Below are positions 7,662 through 15,144 of a stretch of DNA of 45,984 nt, one piece after another; positions within the stretch are counted from its first letter, which is position 1, and every line of letters starts with the position of its first letter. The stretch covers positions 1 to 45,984 of the forward strand of contig NZ_JACSRD010000100.1 of NCBI RefSeq assembly GCF_014879935.1, given 5' to 3'. A model generated the notes under the pieces. It had not been told where the DNA came from and searched no databases. It saw only the letters and a list, made by a program, of their open reading frames with translations. Source of the DNA: Prosthecobacter sp. (GTDB lineage Bacteria; Verrucomicrobiota; Verrucomicrobiia; Verrucomicrobiales; Verrucomicrobiaceae). The position numbers and the translations under genes are program-made.

Positions 7662-8588
7662 CTATTTTTTTCTCACGACTATTTGGTAGCCGTTCGGTTG
7701 GAACGAGGGGGCTGGATAAGCCTTCCCGTGAAGTGAGGTGAATACGCTTCCTTTTATCTCATATCCGTTGATGGACAAGACTCCCGCCTGTGCGTGAGCG
7801 GCAGTTATTGGCGTCTGACTACTACGCTTAAACCTCTTTCCTCTGAGGCGGTTGTTGACCGCCTCCTGAGTCATATTGGTTCGAGGGGGAAGAGCTTTGC
7901 ATGCCTGAAAAATGGCCGGTCTTTCCATCAACCAGAGCGGACAGTGGGGGTTCGTCCAATTGGCTGCCATGATCCACCTTTGGTCATCAACACCAAGCCT
8001 ATCGGCTCGCGTTTCAGCGTTTTTGAAGTCCTCTGCCAGTCGCTTCAAAAACTTGGAGCCACCGCTGCCTATTCCGTCAGCCAGAAACTCACTTACTTTT
8101 TCACTGCTGATCTGAATGCCGGGATCTTCGATCAACAGTGCCCGATAAAGCGCCTTGTTCATAGCCCCATCCTCGTCCTTCAAATATCTCATGGCTTGGT
8201 TTGTGGCACAGTCGAAAAGAATGCCGCGAGCCGACCGACGAGCCTCCACATACTGCTGTTCAATGTCCTTCACTCCAGATGCTTTCATGATCTCGATGAG
8301 ATCCTCCTGGATAGAATCAGGCGGGCGCATAGAACTAAGGTTGTAGAATAGCCGCTCACCGGCGTGACGCAGCAGAACGGCGATGGGATGATCTTGAAAC
8401 GGAGGGCGAACTTCGAGCGTCCCAGGAAGATCGTCGGCAAACAGTTCTCTAAAATATCCGATGTTCTTCTTCGCGACCGTCACAGACCTTGATTCCGGCG
8501 ATGTGTTCGTCGGTGTGGCTTTCTTCGCTTTGGATCTAGAGCGCTTAGCCTTCGTTGGTGGCTTCTTGCCTGTCGGCTTTTTCCTCAT
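7662..8588 (-). CDS. Unknown basic protein of the integrated element
   Basis: I do not recognise this 308-residue protein. The first 35 residues are very rich in lysine, arginine, threonine and proline, suggesting nucleic-acid binding or a disordered tail. The rest is mixed alpha-helical in character with motifs such as MRPPDSIQEDLIEIMKASGV and NWTNPHCPLWLMERPAI. No signal peptide or membrane segment is apparent. It sits 36 bases downstream of the integrase gene and 119 bases upstream of the HTH gene on the same strand, so it probably belongs to the same transcription unit. It could be an accessory protein of integration or replication; this is position-based inference only. Confidence 0.6.
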   Translation of the reverse strand: MRKKPTGKKPPTKAKRSRSKAKKATPTNTSPESRSVTVAKKNIGYFRELFADDLPGTLEVRPPFQDHPIAVLLRHAGERLFYNLSSMRPPDSIQEDLIEIMKASGVKDIEQQYVEARRSARGILFDCATNQAMRYLKDEDGAMNKALYRALLIEDPGIQISSEKVSEFLADGIGSGGSKFLKRLAEDFKNAETRADRLGVDDQRWIMAANWTNPHCPLWLMERPAIFQACKALPPRTNMTQEAVNNRLRGKRFKRSSQTPITAAHAQAGVLSINGYEIKGSVFTSLHGKAYPAPSFQPNGYQIVVRKK

Positions 8589-8624
8589 GGCGAAATCATC
8601 AGCAGGGTGTTCAACAAAGTGGTG

Positions 8625-9773
8625 TTACACTGTCACATCAGGCAGCGCACTCGCCGCCTTCTTCAGGGCCTCGCTGCCAACGTGAGTGTAGTGTTCCGAC
8701 ATCTGCTCGCTGTCATGCCCGATCAGTTCCTGAACCACGGCATGAGGGACGCCGGCTTCCTTAAGCAGCGTGACAGCGGTGTGACGCAAGCTGTGGAAAG
8801 ACAACTGGGCACCGGTCTTGGCTCCTGTGCGGCCATTCTTCTCCTTCTCTTTCTTGTGGCTCACCTTGTCGCGCAGCCCTGCTGCCGCCAGCAGGTTGGC
8901 GAACTGGTTGCTCAGAGTGCTCGTCTTGTAGTTCTTATTCAACGTGGCAGCAGCACGAGGATGGATGGGGCCGGTGCCAGTATCCTTCTTGCGTAGCAAC
9001 TTCAGATGGGAGAGCAGAGGCGAAGCAATGGGGATGATCATGCGTCGTCCTGTCTTGGCCGTCTCGAAGCGCATTTCAACCTTCTCCAGGTTCACCTGTG
9101 CCCAAGTGAAGGCAGCCACATCCGAGAGTCTCTGTCCTGTGTAGAGAGCAAACAAAATCATCGAGCGCCATTCATCGTCAGCTTGAGCCAGCACACTGCG
9201 AATCTCCTCCTGCGTGAATGGCCTGCGCTCAAAGCCCCCCTTCTTTTTGACCCGCTCCACAAACTCGGCCGGATTCTCTGCGATCAGAGTGTCCCTCCGT
9301 GCCGTCTTGAACATCATTCGGGCGCACTTGATGTGATGGTTGGTGCTCGTGGAAGACAGGGTGGAGGCGAGAGCCTTTCTGTAGCCGATTAAATCGCCTC
9401 TAGTCACCAAGGAGATCTCTTGGTCTGCTCGCTCTCCGAGGAAATCCAACAGCTTCGTGGTGGATGTCCCGTAGAAGTGCATGGTCGCAGGCTTCGTTTC
9501 GTCTTTTTTCTCGGCCAGCCAGTTTTTCACATGCTCCCGGACAGTCACAGACTTCAAATCCTCTCCAGTGATCTCCCGGTGCAGATCTTGGAGGACGGTG
9601 CGCACCTGGCTAAACGTCCGGCGTTTCCGGGCAGCTTGCTCATACTGCTCCGCCAGCTTCTCGGCCTTCCTGCGGTTCGTCTCTTTCGTGGAGCGCTTTT
9701 TTCGCCTCCCATCAAGGTCCGTGAAGCACGCCGTCCAGTAGGGCGAGTTGGGGTGTTTCCAGACAGAGGCCAT
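8625..9773 (-). CDS. Tyrosine recombinase / integrase
   Basis: The protein is 382 residues from the ATG at 9773 (MASVWKHPNSPYW), a start typical of this integrase group; the open frame continues upstream to 9911 but only across the attachment region. Residues about 1-50 are an arm-binding-like domain, about 75-160 a SAM-like core-binding domain, and about 180-375 the catalytic domain. The active-site set is complete: R215 (TGQRLSD), K240, H327 and R330 (HSLRH), H353 (GHDS) and the nucleophile Y362 (EHYTH). It would integrate and excise the element at the tRNA-Gly site whose 3' fragment begins 141 bases from its start codon. Confidence 0.95.
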   Translation of the reverse strand: MASVWKHPNSPYWTACFTDLDGRRKKRSTKETNRRKAEKLAEQYEQAARKRRTFSQVRTVLQDLHREITGEDLKSVTVREHVKNWLAEKKDETKPATMHFYGTSTTKLLDFLGERADQEISLVTRGDLIGYRKALASTLSSTSTNHHIKCARMMFKTARRDTLIAENPAEFVERVKKKGGFERRPFTQEEIRSVLAQADDEWRSMILFALYTGQRLSDVAAFTWAQVNLEKVEMRFETAKTGRRMIIPIASPLLSHLKLLRKKDTGTGPIHPRAAATLNKNYKTSTLSNQFANLLAAAGLRDKVSHKKEKEKNGRTGAKTGAQLSFHSLRHTAVTLLKEAGVPHAVVQELIGHDSEQMSEHYTHVGSEALKKAASALPDVTV

Positions 9774-9913
9774 AACCGAAAAAAGTAAGAACAGGAGTAA
9801 GAACATCCAACCTTGTTTCGGGATGTCCAGCGAAATTCGGAAATCGCGCTCTTCCTTGTAAATCAAGGGTTTCAGACGTTCCCAAACATCCCCAAACAAC
9901 CGCCTGGGCAAAC
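9774..9913. other. Attachment-region DNA between integrase and tRNA fragment
   Basis: This stretch lies between the integrase start and the tRNA-Gly fragment and has no gene. It contains a 5-bp palindrome ccttg-taaat-caagg (9854-9868) and a tandem pair of near-identical 10-mers (cccaaacatc at 9881-9890, cccaaacaac at 9891-9900). Short repeats in this position are what one expects of integrase arm sites or an excisionase site, and the integrase promoter must also be here. The specific roles are inferred. Confidence 0.4.
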
Positions 9914-9941
9914 GTGGGTTCGATTCCCATCACCCGCTCCA
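9914..9941 (+). other. att site: 3' fragment of tRNA-Gly
   Basis: The bases read as a T-arm (stem GTGGG, loop TTCGATT, stem CCCAT), then the 3' acceptor strand CACCCGC, discriminator T and CCA. Acceptor ending CCCGC with U73-CCA is characteristic of bacterial tRNA-Gly. The matching 5' acceptor strand GCGGGTG and the D and anticodon arms are absent upstream, so this is not a functional tRNA but the copy left by site-specific integration. Confidence 0.85.
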
Positions 9942-9994
9942 CGGCCCTGACAGCCGTGTCTCATGGCGGACGAGGCCCGTTCCCGGCCAGCCCT

Positions 9995-10150
9995 TCATTT
10001 TCCCATCAAAATGAAGATGCCTGCAACCACCGCCAGCACAGGCACCAGGATGCTCAGGACACCGAGGCTGATGTCAAAAGCTCCAATGAGCCCGATCACG
10101 ATGAGATAGATGCCGAGCAGCAGCATGCCGCGATTCTTGGTGATGTTCAT
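9995..10150 (-). CDS. Small membrane protein, 51 residues
   Basis: The minus strand encodes a 51-residue protein starting MNITKNRGMLLLGIYLIVIG and ending in ILMGK. It is almost entirely two hydrophobic helices (about 9-25 and 29-49) joined by an acidic turn (FDIS). A good ribosome binding site (aaaggga) ends eight bases before the ATG at 10150. It follows the 70-residue membrane protein gene by 48 bases on the same strand, so the two probably form an operon. The function is unknown; similar tiny membrane proteins are widespread, and the length and start are convincing despite the size. Confidence 0.75.
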   Translation of the reverse strand: MNITKNRGMLLLGIYLIVIGLIGAFDISLGVLSILVPVLAVVAGIFILMGK

Positions 10151-10198
10151 GGTCTGGTTCCCTTTCTGAATGAGTGAGGTTGAGACGGACGGCGCGGC

Positions 10199-10411
10199 TT
10201 ACTTGGCACGCACCAGCAGCACGACGCCGGCGATGATTGCCACCGCGCCCACGACAGGCGGCAGCGGAATCGTGTGTTTCTCTTCGGCGGTGACTTGGAT
10301 GGGCCCGAGGTCAACGGCCTTCTCTCTCGTCGTGTAGGAGATGCCTTGGTAAATCAGGGCGACCACGCCGAGTACTATCAGGACGATCGCAAGAAGGGTG
10401 GGTGATTTCAT
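10199..10411 (-). CDS. Small membrane protein, DUF3185-like
   Basis: This 70-residue protein starts MKSPTLLAIVLIVLGVVAL at 10411. It has a first membrane helix (about 5-24), a conserved-looking middle (SYTTREKAVDLGPIQVTAEE, then HTIPLPP) and a second helix (about 50-67). The middle strongly recalls a conserved family of small bacterial inner-membrane proteins, probably the DUF3185 group, whose role is unknown. The reading frame extends upstream to 10582 but would overlap the FAD oxidoreductase gene, and that extension is low-complexity arginine-rich sequence typical of a shadow frame. Confidence 0.75.
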   Translation of the reverse strand: MKSPTLLAIVLIVLGVVALIYQGISYTTREKAVDLGPIQVTAEEKHTIPLPPVVGAVAIIAGVVLLVRAK

Positions 10412-10523
10412 AAGCGAGGGGAGCAGAAGTGAGATTGCGCTCCTACCCCTTGATCGTCCTTCGCCCTGAAAACGGTTCCCTGATAATGCGGAAAACCCGC
10501 GCCTGCCCCGCGCCGATTTCACT

Positions 10524-12380
10524 TCAGCGGGCGAACATGCGCAGCAACGTCTCGCCTCGGGTGCGCTTCGACACCTCCACACCCGACTGCCCGGCCTCGC
10601 GCACTTTTTTCATGACATCCATCGGCTTCAGCGTGCCTTCACGCAACGCAGCCAGCCCTTCCTCCCAGACCGCGAGGACGCTTTCTGTCAGCGGCTCGTC
10701 GAGGCGGGCATCGTAATCGGCAAAAAAGCCCTTCGTGGCAAAATACTGCGCTGCGGCGACTCGCGGATGATCGGAGGAAACGTCCACGTCATTGAAAAAG
10801 CTCAGCATCACATGACTCGCGGCGATTTTGCGCAGAAGCACGTCGGGATCGAGTGCCGCTGGCGTGACTTTGTTTTGAATCGCGAGAGCGGCGGCGTGTC
10901 CGGCGGATTCGCAGAGGTTCATCCACGTTGGCTCCAGTCGAATCGTGCCCCACGCGACGTGCGTGCTGCTCAGGCACACAGGCACGAGCAGATTGTCCAC
11001 GCCTCGAGGTAAAATGGCCCGATACGGCACCTGCCCGGGAAAGGTCTCCACATCGAGCATCATCTTGCCTTCCTCCAGCGCACCGTCGATGCGGCGCGGC
11101 GTGCAGGCATGCGTGTCGAGATACCACTCCGTCACGCCGATGCTGTCCTCATTCACGGGCGCACGCTCCAGGCCGTTGGCAAGCATCGCGTCATGCTGCG
11201 TGAAGATATAGCGCCCGGTGATGCGCCGCGCCTCGCGCACATAAAACTCATGCGGACGATGCCCGTTGTCGGTGAACTCATCCTTCGCCAGCCCAAACTC
11301 ACGCCACGACTTCTGCCGCGCTGGCTCCACGGATGGATCATTCTGCAAAAAGTACAGCAGCGCCATGGTCGTGTCCCAAAACGCATTCATGATCTTCTGC
11401 CGCCCGGTCCAATCGGCCTCCACATAGTCCGTCTGCAATCCAACGAGCTGCGGACGATTCCAGCCGCGCTTCGAGTTCGGGATCGGCGACACGATGGAGC
11501 CGTGTTCGAGCAGTTTGAGCTTCTCTGGATCGTAGTTCGCCGGCTTTTCGACCGGCAGCCGGTTTGCCGGATCAGAGCTGAGGATCGTGCGGTAGTTGAA
11601 TGCCTGCACAAAGCCATCCGCCTCGCCCGTGCTTTCTGGATGCTTGATGCTCTGAAAGCCGCTGAATTTCCGCAGCTTGAGCTGGTGATGCAGCTCCGCC
11701 GCCCGCGCCATCTCCGGCGTCGGAGCCGCCTTCACTGGCGACATGAAAATTACGCCCGCGTGCGGCTCATTGAACTCAGTCCGCGCCTCACGCCCCAGCC
11801 GATACCGCACCTTCGCCATCGCCGCGAGATCACCCTCGTAACTGCAATCCGCGAAAACCTTCGCCTGCACCTCAATGGCTTCCACATTGCCCCACAGGCT
11901 CATGAAGCTCGCGGATTGAATCAAAGCTCCCTCACGCTTTACACCGCCCAGCACACGATGAGTGATCAAGCGGATGCGTTTTTCCTTCGTCACCAGCTCG
12001 GTGAGAATCTTCTCCGCCACCTTCGGCTCAAACTTCCCGTTCGTGTGCCCGCTCTTTCCGGGCAAGGCATCGCGATACTGCCGCGAGTCTTCGCCATAGG
12101 TCTTGCGGTAGTGATCAAAGATCGCCTGCCTCACCTCATCATAAATCGGCGCCCGTTTTCCCTCCCACAGCGTGTCCCACACGCCGAGTCCATTCGCGAG
12201 GATGCCGCCGAGATGATCATTGTGATTCACCAGCACGACATTCAGCCCCTCGCGCGCCGCCCGCACCGCCATCGCGATGCCGCCAGGCGTGGCTTCATAG
12301 ATGCACAGGTCCGCCTGGAGCGTCTCTGCATGAACAGAAGCCGCCACGGCAACCATGAATCCGAGAAAGACAGCCTTCAT
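10524..12380 (-). CDS. Exported FAD-dependent oxidoreductase
   Basis: This 618-residue protein has a signal peptide (about 1-18, ending VHA-E) and a Rossmann FAD-binding start (DLCIYEATPGGIAMAVRAA) followed by the HLGGILANG motif of the 'FAD-dependent oxidoreductase' family (FAD_oxidored) common in Planctomycetota and Verrucomicrobiota. The family's substrates are largely unknown. The glycine motif is altered: the two residues before TPGG are EA, where both paralogues in this window have GG. It is the last gene of a four-gene operon, one base after the sialidase-like gene stop. It is clearly paralogous to the C-terminal half of the fusion protein at 21855-25346, sharing for example an LNE/EPHAGVI-type segment and a C-terminal TRG motif. 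Confidence 0.88.
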   Translation of the reverse strand: MKAVFLGFMVAVAASVHAETLQADLCIYEATPGGIAMAVRAAREGLNVVLVNHNDHLGGILANGLGVWDTLWEGKRAPIYDEVRQAIFDHYRKTYGEDSRQYRDALPGKSGHTNGKFEPKVAEKILTELVTKEKRIRLITHRVLGGVKREGALIQSASFMSLWGNVEAIEVQAKVFADCSYEGDLAAMAKVRYRLGREARTEFNEPHAGVIFMSPVKAAPTPEMARAAELHHQLKLRKFSGFQSIKHPESTGEADGFVQAFNYRTILSSDPANRLPVEKPANYDPEKLKLLEHGSIVSPIPNSKRGWNRPQLVGLQTDYVEADWTGRQKIMNAFWDTTMALLYFLQNDPSVEPARQKSWREFGLAKDEFTDNGHRPHEFYVREARRITGRYIFTQHDAMLANGLERAPVNEDSIGVTEWYLDTHACTPRRIDGALEEGKMMLDVETFPGQVPYRAILPRGVDNLLVPVCLSSTHVAWGTIRLEPTWMNLCESAGHAAALAIQNKVTPAALDPDVLLRKIAASHVMLSFFNDVDVSSDHPRVAAAQYFATKGFFADYDARLDEPLTESVLAVWEEGLAALREGTLKPMDVMKKVREAGQSGVEVSKRTRGETLLRMFAR

Positions 12381-12381
12381 G

Positions 12382-13608
12382 TTACTCCTCAGGCTCCGGT
12401 GTGAGTTTCAGCGCGAGGCTGCGGAAGTTCTTCACGCGATGAAACGTCGCGTGATCGGCATCGTGCTGGTTCGGTGCGTTGATGCTGCTGCGCGCGATGA
12501 TCGCGAGGTCATCGCCATCAATGACAGGCCGCGCATACATGAAGGACTGCGAGATTTTGCCCGCCTGCGCCACGCAGCCGGCTTGAAACCAGTTCAGGCC
12601 ATCGACGCTGTATTGCAGCATGAGGAAGCGCCGGTCGTTGCCGCCGAGGCCACTGGCGTAACGCACATTGCCGCGCTTTTCGCCCTCGCGGAACCAGTCG
12701 AACGCGCCTTGTCCATCGACGACGAGATTGGCCGTGGCCCAGAACAGCTTCGATGTCTCATCGTAGAGGATGCAGAACTTCAACTGCCCGCCCGGCATCG
12801 GGTGAAACTGCGTAAACTTCAGCTCGATGGGTCCGCCCTTGTCCTCAAAGTCGAGCACGGCAGCGAGTCCGGCGGTGGACTGGCGTTTCGGCTTCACCGT
12901 CATCATCACGCGCAGCTTGCCCCGCACCTCGATGACATTGGGCTCCAGATACTGGCTGCTGAGCTTGTCGAACTGCGGATTCGTCATCATCTCTGGCACA
13001 CCGGGAAACGGCACCGGCTCGGACAAGCGCCATGCCTTCGGATTCATCGGATCGCCGGTCAAATCGCCCGCGATGACACGCGGCCCGCGTTTGCTGCCGA
13101 GCGCGAGATCATCCGTGGCCCAGTAAAGCCGGTCCGCCCTCTGCACCATGCCCGTGTGGCAGTTCCAGAAGTGCCCTTCAAACAACGTCACCGGCTCCGA
13201 CCACGTCTTGCCGCCATCCGTGCTCTTCAAAAGCAGCAGATCGTCATTGCGGACCCTCGTGCCGCCTTTGTTCGCGAAGAGATACAACGCACCTCCATGC
13301 ACCCACGGCGCAGCGGAGTAATACGGCAACTCCGACACCTGCGCCCAGCTCTGCCCGCCATCGCCACTGCGCAGAATGTGTGTGCGACTCTGCGTGGCAC
13401 GCCGCTCCTTGCTCCATTCTTCACGAGGCACCACCGGCACCACCGCGAGCAGCGACCCATCATCGAGCCTCACGAGCCCCGGCCCTTCCACATAGCGTTC
13501 AGGATCAGGATTGTGAAACACGATGCGATAATCCTGCGCCAGCGGTTTCGCCTGCGCATGAATGAGTAGCGGAGTGAGCAGCAGGCAGGCGATAAGGAGC
13601 GGCTTCAT
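12382..13608 (-). CDS. Exported sialidase-like (BNR/Asp-box) protein
   Basis: This 408-residue protein has a signal peptide (about 1-20, LLLTPLLIHAQA) and a beta-propeller with two clear Asp boxes, SGDGGQSW (81-88) and STDGGKTW (129-136). Such folds include exo-alpha-sialidases and other exported glycosidases or lyases, and many proteins annotated 'exo-alpha-sialidase' lack proof of that activity. I cannot assign the catalytic arginine triad by eye. The start codon lies three bases after the upstream gene's stop, and the stop is one base before the FAD oxidoreductase start. The same two activities are fused in one protein at 21855-25346. Confidence 0.85.
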   Translation of the reverse strand: MKPLLIACLLLTPLLIHAQAKPLAQDYRIVFHNPDPERYVEGPGLVRLDDGSLLAVVPVVPREEWSKERRATQSRTHILRSGDGGQSWAQVSELPYYSAAPWVHGGALYLFANKGGTRVRNDDLLLLKSTDGGKTWSEPVTLFEGHFWNCHTGMVQRADRLYWATDDLALGSKRGPRVIAGDLTGDPMNPKAWRLSEPVPFPGVPEMMTNPQFDKLSSQYLEPNVIEVRGKLRVMMTVKPKRQSTAGLAAVLDFEDKGGPIELKFTQFHPMPGGQLKFCILYDETSKLFWATANLVVDGQGAFDWFREGEKRGNVRYASGLGGNDRRFLMLQYSVDGLNWFQAGCVAQAGKISQSFMYARPVIDGDDLAIIARSSINAPNQHDADHATFHRVKNFRSLALKLTPEPEE

Positions 13609-13611
13609 GAG

Positions 13612-15144
13612 TCAATCAATCACATAGCTGAACAGGTCTCCATTCGAGAGATGAAACCGCAAACGAATAGGCGTGCTCGCAGGAAGAGCCATCTTATCTT
13701 TCCAGCGGACGGCCAGCTTCACGCCATCCTGTTTTTCGATGAGGCTGGATGCTTTGTCGTAGCCCTCGATCACCTTCCCGTCGGCATCCAGCACCTCCAC
13801 GGCGAGGCTGCCGCTTTTGACATCCGCATTGACCGTGAGCTGGCTGCCTTCAGGGACAAAATCATGCGTTTCGATGCTCCCTAGCTTGCCCTTGGCCTGC
13901 AACGAAGCCAGTCCGTCGATCCGCCAGGCGGCACGGGCGATGGACTGCTCCTTTTCCGGTGCCAGACCACCGTGCGGCGTGGTGGCGGCGGTGTAATACA
14001 TCCACATCTCATCGCCGACGATCACGGGCGCGTTGCACAGGCCAAAAATGCTGCCGGCATCATAGGCATGAGGCCCCAGCGGAATCACGGGACTGCGATC
14101 CGAGCAGCGGTGCCAATGCCGGCCATCGCGGCTGGTGACGAGCTGGACATCGATGATGCCAGTGGCGGATCTTTTGCGGCCATTCACCTCGTCATTGCCG
14201 AACAAGGCGGACGGCGGCTCGACACGTCGGAAATGCGTGACAAAGCCCAACCATTGGCCCGCATAAGGAAAGGCGGAAAGGTTGTAGTATTCCGAGTAAG
14301 TGCCGCCCTTCAGCTTGCGCGTCGCTTTGTTGTCCACCTCATCGGCCACCACCACGGGATGCGGCTCGGACCAGTGCTTCATGTCCTTGCTCACCGAGAG
14401 AAAAATGTGGCGGATGCCGATTACCCGCGGATCGCCCTGGCGCTTGTGAAAGGCGAGGTATTCGCCCGTCACCGGGTCCTGCGAGAGCGTGATGGTGTCG
14501 CAGCCGAGCAGGATGGGCTCGGGATCCACCTTCCAACGCAGGCCATCGGCCGAATGAGCCGCGTAATACAGGCGCTGCGTTTTGTCCCGATACCAGTCCA
14601 CCATCTCAAACTTGCCCTTGAGCCGCTGCAGCTTGGCGTCGTCCACTCCGGTGCTCGCATTGCCAACCGCCTTGAAGCGCTTCGCCGGGTCCGTCTCAAA
14701 CTTGTCCTCAATGATGCTGGGACTGTGCAGACGCAGATCCGTTTCATTCGTCGCCCCCTTCACATTCAAGACCGGTCGCTCCCAGCGAATGCCGTCGCTG
14801 GAGGTGGCGTAAAGCACACTGCCAGCATCGGCATACCACATTCGGAAGGAGCCGGACTTCTCATCACGCAGCACTGTTCCGTAAATGTTCACCCGCTTGT
14901 CGATGATGCCGCTCTCAGCCCTCACTTCCCAAGGCATTTCAGCCGTGAGCACAGGGTGCTCGAGTTTCTTCGCCGGGTGGATGACGCGCGTGACTCCTTG
15001 CTTGCTGCGAATCATGACGCTGTCCACCATGAGCTGTTTTTCACCCTTCTTCAAAACCGGCGCAGGCGGACGCTTGAGCGCGGCTTCCTGCGAGAGCAAC
15101 GGCGCGGCTAGCATCAGTGCGCCGAGATAAAGAATGTGTTTCAT
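13612..15144 (-). CDS. Exported beta-propeller glycosidase-like protein
   Basis: This 510-residue protein has a signal peptide (MKHILYLGALMLAAPLLS). The body shows repeated propeller-type strands of the pattern FRMWYADAGSVLYATSSDGI and IFLSVSKDMKHWSEP, as in five-bladed GH32/GH43-like and related secreted proteins of this phylum. A final segment (about 410-510) looks like a separate beta-sandwich with the phrase LRFHLSNGDLFSY. Catalytic residues cannot be assigned from sequence reading. The start overlaps the stop of the beta-helix gene (ATGA at 15141-15144), which indicates coupling within the four-gene operon. A role in cleaving or binding glycans outside the cytoplasm is inferred. Confidence 0.75.
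   Translation of the reverse strand: MKHILYLGALMLAAPLLSQEAALKRPPAPVLKKGEKQLMVDSVMIRSKQGVTRVIHPAKKLEHPVLTAEMPWEVRAESGIIDKRVNIYGTVLRDEKSGSFRMWYADAGSVLYATSSDGIRWERPVLNVKGATNETDLRLHSPSIIEDKFETDPAKRFKAVGNASTGVDDAKLQRLKGKFEMVDWYRDKTQRLYYAAHSADGLRWKVDPEPILLGCDTITLSQDPVTGEYLAFHKRQGDPRVIGIRHIFLSVSKDMKHWSEPHPVVVADEVDNKATRKLKGGTYSEYYNLSAFPYAGQWLGFVTHFRRVEPPSALFGNDEVNGRKRSATGIIDVQLVTSRDGRHWHRCSDRSPVIPLGPHAYDAGSIFGLCNAPVIVGDEMWMYYTAATTPHGGLAPEKEQSIARAAWRIDGLASLQAKGKLGSIETHDFVPEGSQLTVNADVKSGSLAVEVLDADGKVIEGYDKASSLIEKQDGVKLAVRWKDKMALPASTPIRLRFHLSNGDLFSYVID

Larger units (their letters stand above)
38..9941. mobile_element. Right-hand part of a tRNA-Gly-integrated mobile element
   Basis: The segment runs from the contig edge to a 3' tRNA-Gly fragment at 9914-9941, with a tyrosine integrase ending the gene series beside it. 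Its cargo is a type IV toxin-antitoxin pair, a Bro-N protein, a multidomain replicase, an excisionase-like HTH protein and an unknown basic protein. Five of the seven genes run leftward from the integrase. Integration at a tRNA 3' end rebuilds the tRNA at one end and leaves a 3' copy at the other; the fragment's orientation puts the element on its left. GC content looks lower than in the genes right of 9995. The left end is outside the window, so size and mobility are unknown. Confidence 0.8.

Noticed and set aside
9850-9941. A full tRNA gene using the ccttg-taaat-caagg palindrome as anticodon arm
   Set aside because: The loop would have the wrong size, and no 5' acceptor strand (GCGGGTG) or D-arm is present, so only the 3' end is tRNA.
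9712-9942. Minus-strand open frame starting MERVMGIEPT
   Set aside because: This is a well-known false protein produced by reading the antisense of tRNA 3' ends; it overlaps the integrase start and the tRNA fragment.
11109-13569. Long plus-strand open frames (over 400 residues) opposite the FAD and sialidase-like genes
   Set aside because: They are arginine- and histidine-rich antisense shadows of GC-rich genes; the minus-strand proteins have signal peptides and known motifs.
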